Source: Oscillospiraceae bacterium
Lineage (GTDB): Bacteria; Bacillota; Clostridia; Oscillospirales; Oscillospiraceae
Assembly (NCBI GenBank): GCA_902795045.1
Contig: CADBJU010000014.1
Coordinates: forward strand, 1-64,000
Reading direction: 5' to 3'
DNA length: 64,000 nucleotides
Part shown: in pieces, positions 61,496 through 64,000 of the stretch
Numbering within the stretch: position 1 is the first letter of the stretch
How the letters are laid out: every line of letters starts with the position of its first letter
The notes under the pieces: generated by a model
Databases searched by the model: none
What the model was told of the DNA's origin: nothing
What the model saw: the letters and a program-made list of their open reading frames with translations, nothing else
Translations under genes and position numbers: made by a program

Positions 61496-62569
61496 TCAGT
61501 ATTCTCCGGGGTGCTTTTTCTCCCAGCGTCTTCTTGACTGTTCGCGGAAGAACTCGCGGGTTTTTGTCTTCGCCTCGGGCAGCACGTCGTCCTCCAGCTT
61601 TTTCTTGCCGTGGACCAGGGAGCGGATCACATGGTATATCAGCAGCGCCGCCGGGAGCGTGCCGGTGATGAGCGCCGCCAAAAGCCAGGTCGCCGCACGG
61701 TCTTCGGCTGCGCGGGCGGCGTTTTCCCAGTAGGGGTAGACCGCCGTGCCGAGATGCATGGAGCGCTTCATGCCCGCCTGAATAAGCTTGAAGAGCCTGC
61801 CGGGCTCGAAGCGGTAGGTATTGTCCTGCAGCTCCGCCCGCTTGATGGGGAACTTCTCCTCGGCGGCGGTGCGGGCAAAGCCCTTGACGGGCTCGGCAAG
61901 CACCAGCTCATAGCAGCTTACCCCCGCTGCCTCGGGGAAAAGCCTCACATAGGCCGGATAGCTCATGTAGATGCGCATGCCCTCGCCGTAGGCGGTCTTC
62001 GAGAAGCCGTCCTTCTCATGCTCGTACACGCCCGCCGCGACGAAGGGGACGCCGTTTATCGAAAAGCTCATGCCGGAAAGGTCCACCCCGCCGAAGAGGA
62101 GCCACGCGGTCTCTTTGTCCAGGAGCACCCGGTCGTCCATCACGTCGTTGGGCTTAATGTAATTGCCGCTGAGCAAGGGCAGAGGATGGAAGTCGAAGAA
62201 GCTGCCGCCCACGGCGAAGACCTGCACCTCGCCGCTGCGCCTGCCGTTTGCGACTTTGACGGTGCCGGAGGCGCTCCAGGCGTCGTTAAAAAGCCCCGTC
62301 TCGCGCTCCACGTCGTAGGAGGCGTCCTTGAGCTTTTTCGCCATGTCGTTGCGAAAGGCGTAGAGCTGGTCGAGCGTAAGCTTCTGGTCGCCGGGCATGA
62401 AGAAGGAGAGCTGTGAAAACTCCCGCAGCCCGTCGCCCTTCCAGCGCTGCGCGGCCTGCTGGCTCGGCAGCAGATTCGATACCGCCCAGAGCCGCCACAC
62501 GCACACGCCGCAGCAGACGGCCAGCACCAGGGCGAGGGCGAGCGGCCAGTGCCGTAAAAGCTTTCTCAT
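61496..62569 (-). CDS. MacB-like periplasmic-core protein with only two membrane spans
   Basis: The 357-residue protein has an N-terminal helix (residues 8-30), a large extracellular region resembling MacB_PCD (EVQVFAVGGSFFDFHPLPLL with SGNYI, then DRVLLDKETAWLLFGG with INGVPFVAAGVYE), and one C-terminal helix near 290-315, then a basic tail. The canonical FtsX/MacB permease has three C-terminal helices, so this looks like a reduced or adaptor form. It overlaps the membrane-fusion protein gene by 4 nt, and the two likely form part of an export or wall-acting complex whose ATPase is outside the window. Confidence 0.75.
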   Translation of the reverse strand: MRKLLRHWPLALALVLAVCCGVCVWRLWAVSNLLPSQQAAQRWKGDGLREFSQLSFFMPGDQKLTLDQLYAFRNDMAKKLKDASYDVERETGLFNDAWSASGTVKVANGRRSGEVQVFAVGGSFFDFHPLPLLSGNYIKPNDVMDDRVLLDKETAWLLFGGVDLSGMSFSINGVPFVAAGVYEHEKDGFSKTAYGEGMRIYMSYPAYVRLFPEAAGVSCYELVLAEPVKGFARTAAEEKFPIKRAELQDNTYRFEPGRLFKLIQAGMKRSMHLGTAVYPYWENAARAAEDRAATWLLAALITGTLPAALLIYHVIRSLVHGKKKLEDDVLPEAKTKTREFFREQSRRRWEKKHPGEY

Positions 62570-64000
62570 GTCTGATTGTCCGCGATGCGCACCATATCGC
62601 CGCTTGCAACGGGGGCGGAGCTTGTGGTGATGACATAGTCGCCGTTTGCCAGATCGGCAACGATGGCGGAGTTGTTGTCGTCGCTTGCCAGCACCTCCAC
62701 GCTCACGCGCCTGGCTGTGTAGCGGTTGCCGAGCGGCGAACTCTTGACCGCCACGGCCAGCACGAAGCTGCCGTTTGCGTCGCTCTTGATGGCGGAGTTG
62801 GGGACGATGATGTCATAGCTTGCGCTCTTCTGACCGACGGAGATGGTCATTTCCGCGCCGGAGGTTACGTCGCCCTCGAGGTCGAAGGTGAGGATCTTGT
62901 TGGACTGGGGGTTCTTCGGGTCGGTGCGGATGGTGGTGAGGGTAGCGGTGACGCTGTTGCCCCAGTAGTAGTTGGAGATGGTGGCGGTGTCGCCGATGCG
63001 CAGGCGCTGGGCCTGGTCGTTGGTGACGGAGAAGGAGAGGGTGTGCCCCATGTCGGGGACCTCCATGGTGCAAAGCAGGGCGTCCTTGAGCACGGTGTCG
63101 CCCGCGGTGCAGTCGATGGTGTCGATGGTGCCGGAGACATTGGCGGTGATGACGTTTTCCTCGTCACCCGCCAGGGACTTGATCTTCTCCTGCTGCACGG
63201 CGATCTGCTCGGCAAGCTCGTTCATGTCCACGCCGACGGAGGCAATGCTCTGGGCGTTCTGCTCCTGGGCGTAGGCAAGGTCGTCATAAGCGGCCTGCAA
63301 GGCCACGCGGGCGTCCTCCTCGGCGTACAGGGCATTTTGATAATCATCCTGAAGGTTGCCGGCAAGGACGGAGTATTCGTTATAATAGGTGTCTCGCTTC
63401 TCGGCGGCAGCCTTTACTTTCTCATAATGAGACGCATCATCCTCTAAGGCATCGCGTTCAGATTCCAAACTGGAAATCTCTGACTCAAGAGTTGATATTT
63501 CTTGTAATATGGCGGAAACTTGTGATGCAAGCTCTTCTTTTCTACTCTGGGAAGTTGAAGCATTTGAACTCGCATTATCGTATTCATTCTGGGCAGAAAT
63601 CAAGTCATTATATGCAGCATCTCTGTCATACTGCTCGCCCTCAAGCGGCTCATCAATCTGCGAAATCATGGAGTAATTATCACGCGCTCGCGCTACTTCA
63701 CTTGACCAGTAATCAACCTGATTCTGCCAATAAGAGTAGTCCGTAGAAGCAATGTTGTATTCATCCAATTCGGGAGCATTTTTTCTCTCTTCAAGTGAGG
63801 ACCGCTTCATTTCAATCTGATTGGTTAAGCGCTCATATTCTTGCTCACGATTATTGCTATAGGAAGATTCAAGCTCACGGAGATATTCCTCCGCGTCGAG
63901 ATAGCGCTGCAGGGCTGCGGCGGTGATGGGGTCGGCGGTGGTGTCGTAGAGCTTGGTTTCCGCCTCGTAGCGCTTGTCCATGGCGCGGTTGAGGGCGTTC
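62566..64000 (-). CDS. HlyD/MacA-like membrane-fusion protein (5' end beyond window)
   Basis: At least 477 residues are visible and the frame is open to the window edge (upstream of MDKRYEAETK is NALNRA), so the N-terminal anchor is missing. A long coiled coil (about the first 230 visible residues, with many Glu/Ser/Asn/Tyr) is followed by a lipoyl/barrel-sandwich part (VSGTIDTIDCTAGDTVLKDA) and beta-barrel domain (LRIGDTATISNYYWG), ending VASGDMVRIADNQT. It fits an adaptor for a MacB-type ABC exporter with the downstream gene. The coiled-coil codons are much lower in GC than the rest. Confidence 0.85.
   Translation of the reverse strand, partial: NALNRAMDKRYEAETKLYDTTADPITAAALQRYLDAEEYLRELESSYSNNREQEYERLTNQIEMKRSSLEERKNAPELDEYNIASTDYSYWQNQVDYWSSEVARARDNYSMISQIDEPLEGEQYDRDAAYNDLISAQNEYDNASSNASTSQSRKEELASQVSAILQEISTLESEISSLESERDALEDDASHYEKVKAAAEKRDTYYNEYSVLAGNLQDDYQNALYAEEDARVALQAAYDDLAYAQEQNAQSIASVGVDMNELAEQIAVQQEKIKSLAGDEENVITANVSGTIDTIDCTAGDTVLKDALLCTMEVPDMGHTLSFSVTNDQAQRLRIGDTATISNYYWGNSVTATLTTIRTDPKNPQSNKILTFDLEGDVTSGAEMTISVGQKSASYDIIVPNSAIKSDANGSFVLAVAVKSSPLGNRYTARRVSVEVLASDDNNSAIVADLANGDYVITTSSAPVASGDMVRIADNQT

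Overview
The window is high-GC (roughly 60%) Firmicutes chromosome. Gene content (HprK, RapZ, WhiA, WalR-type two-component genes, YqhQ/DUF1385, PFL/DUF711 plus ACT, an archaeal-type ProRS, short L28) and clean sigma-A promoters and AGGAGG-type ribosome sites fit an anaerobic Clostridia member, probably a gut Oscillospirales-like lineage. That placement is inference. No rRNA, tRNA, CRISPR array, phage or plasmid genes were seen. Almost every intergenic gap of more than about 120 bp is filled by short palindromic repeats.

Layout. 0.2-12 kb (minus strand): a tandem-duplicated glycosyltransferase, pseudouridine-5'-phosphate glycosidase beside a four-gene nucleoside-type ABC importer, and two 2-hydroxyacyl-CoA dehydratase subunits. 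12.8-24.3 kb: a small P-loop protein, an acyltransferase, then dnaE, whiA, rapZ, murB and hprK on the minus strand, rpmB, and proS. 24.5-29 kb (plus): a HAAS-like membrane protein pair, acylphosphatase, a Lar-like zinc protein, and pssA-psd for phosphatidylethanolamine synthesis. 29-36 kb: envelope glycosylation/acylation membrane proteins, a tiny convergent RNA/peptide locus, PFL-ACT, nth, a Thr/Pro-rich anchored protein, and rarA. 36.7-46.5 kb (plus): DUF951, GIY-YIG, acyltransferase, CapA-like phosphatase, a C39-like cysteine protease fold, UDP-sugar epimerase and dehydrogenase, a double-glycine leader peptide, a repeat/hydrolase protein and a membrane metallophosphoesterase; this looks like a surface polymer/secretion neighbourhood. 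46.5-56.3 kb (minus): cysS, pgsA, rimO, recX, recA, prmC, yqhQ, and a two-component system. 56.5-61.2 kb (plus): a TetM/EF-G-like GTPase fused to a Rae1/YacP NYN nuclease domain, overlapping a ylmH gene, then pepT. 61.5-64 kb (minus): a MacB-like ectodomain protein and a membrane-fusion protein running off the window.

Most interesting: (1) the translational GTPase-Rae1 fusion translationally coupled to YlmH, driven by a promoter that predicts a leaderless mRNA, reads as a ribosome-rescue/quality-control module; (2) a convergent small-RNA/27-residue-peptide locus with type I toxin-antitoxin-like geometry at 31.65-32.03 kb; (3) six direct repeats at an exact 14-bp period just upstream of a repeat/hydrolase gene; (4) a MITE family with matching terminal inverted repeats and about 10-bp target-site duplications but different interiors; (5) a double-glycine leader peptide downstream of the UDP-sugar genes.
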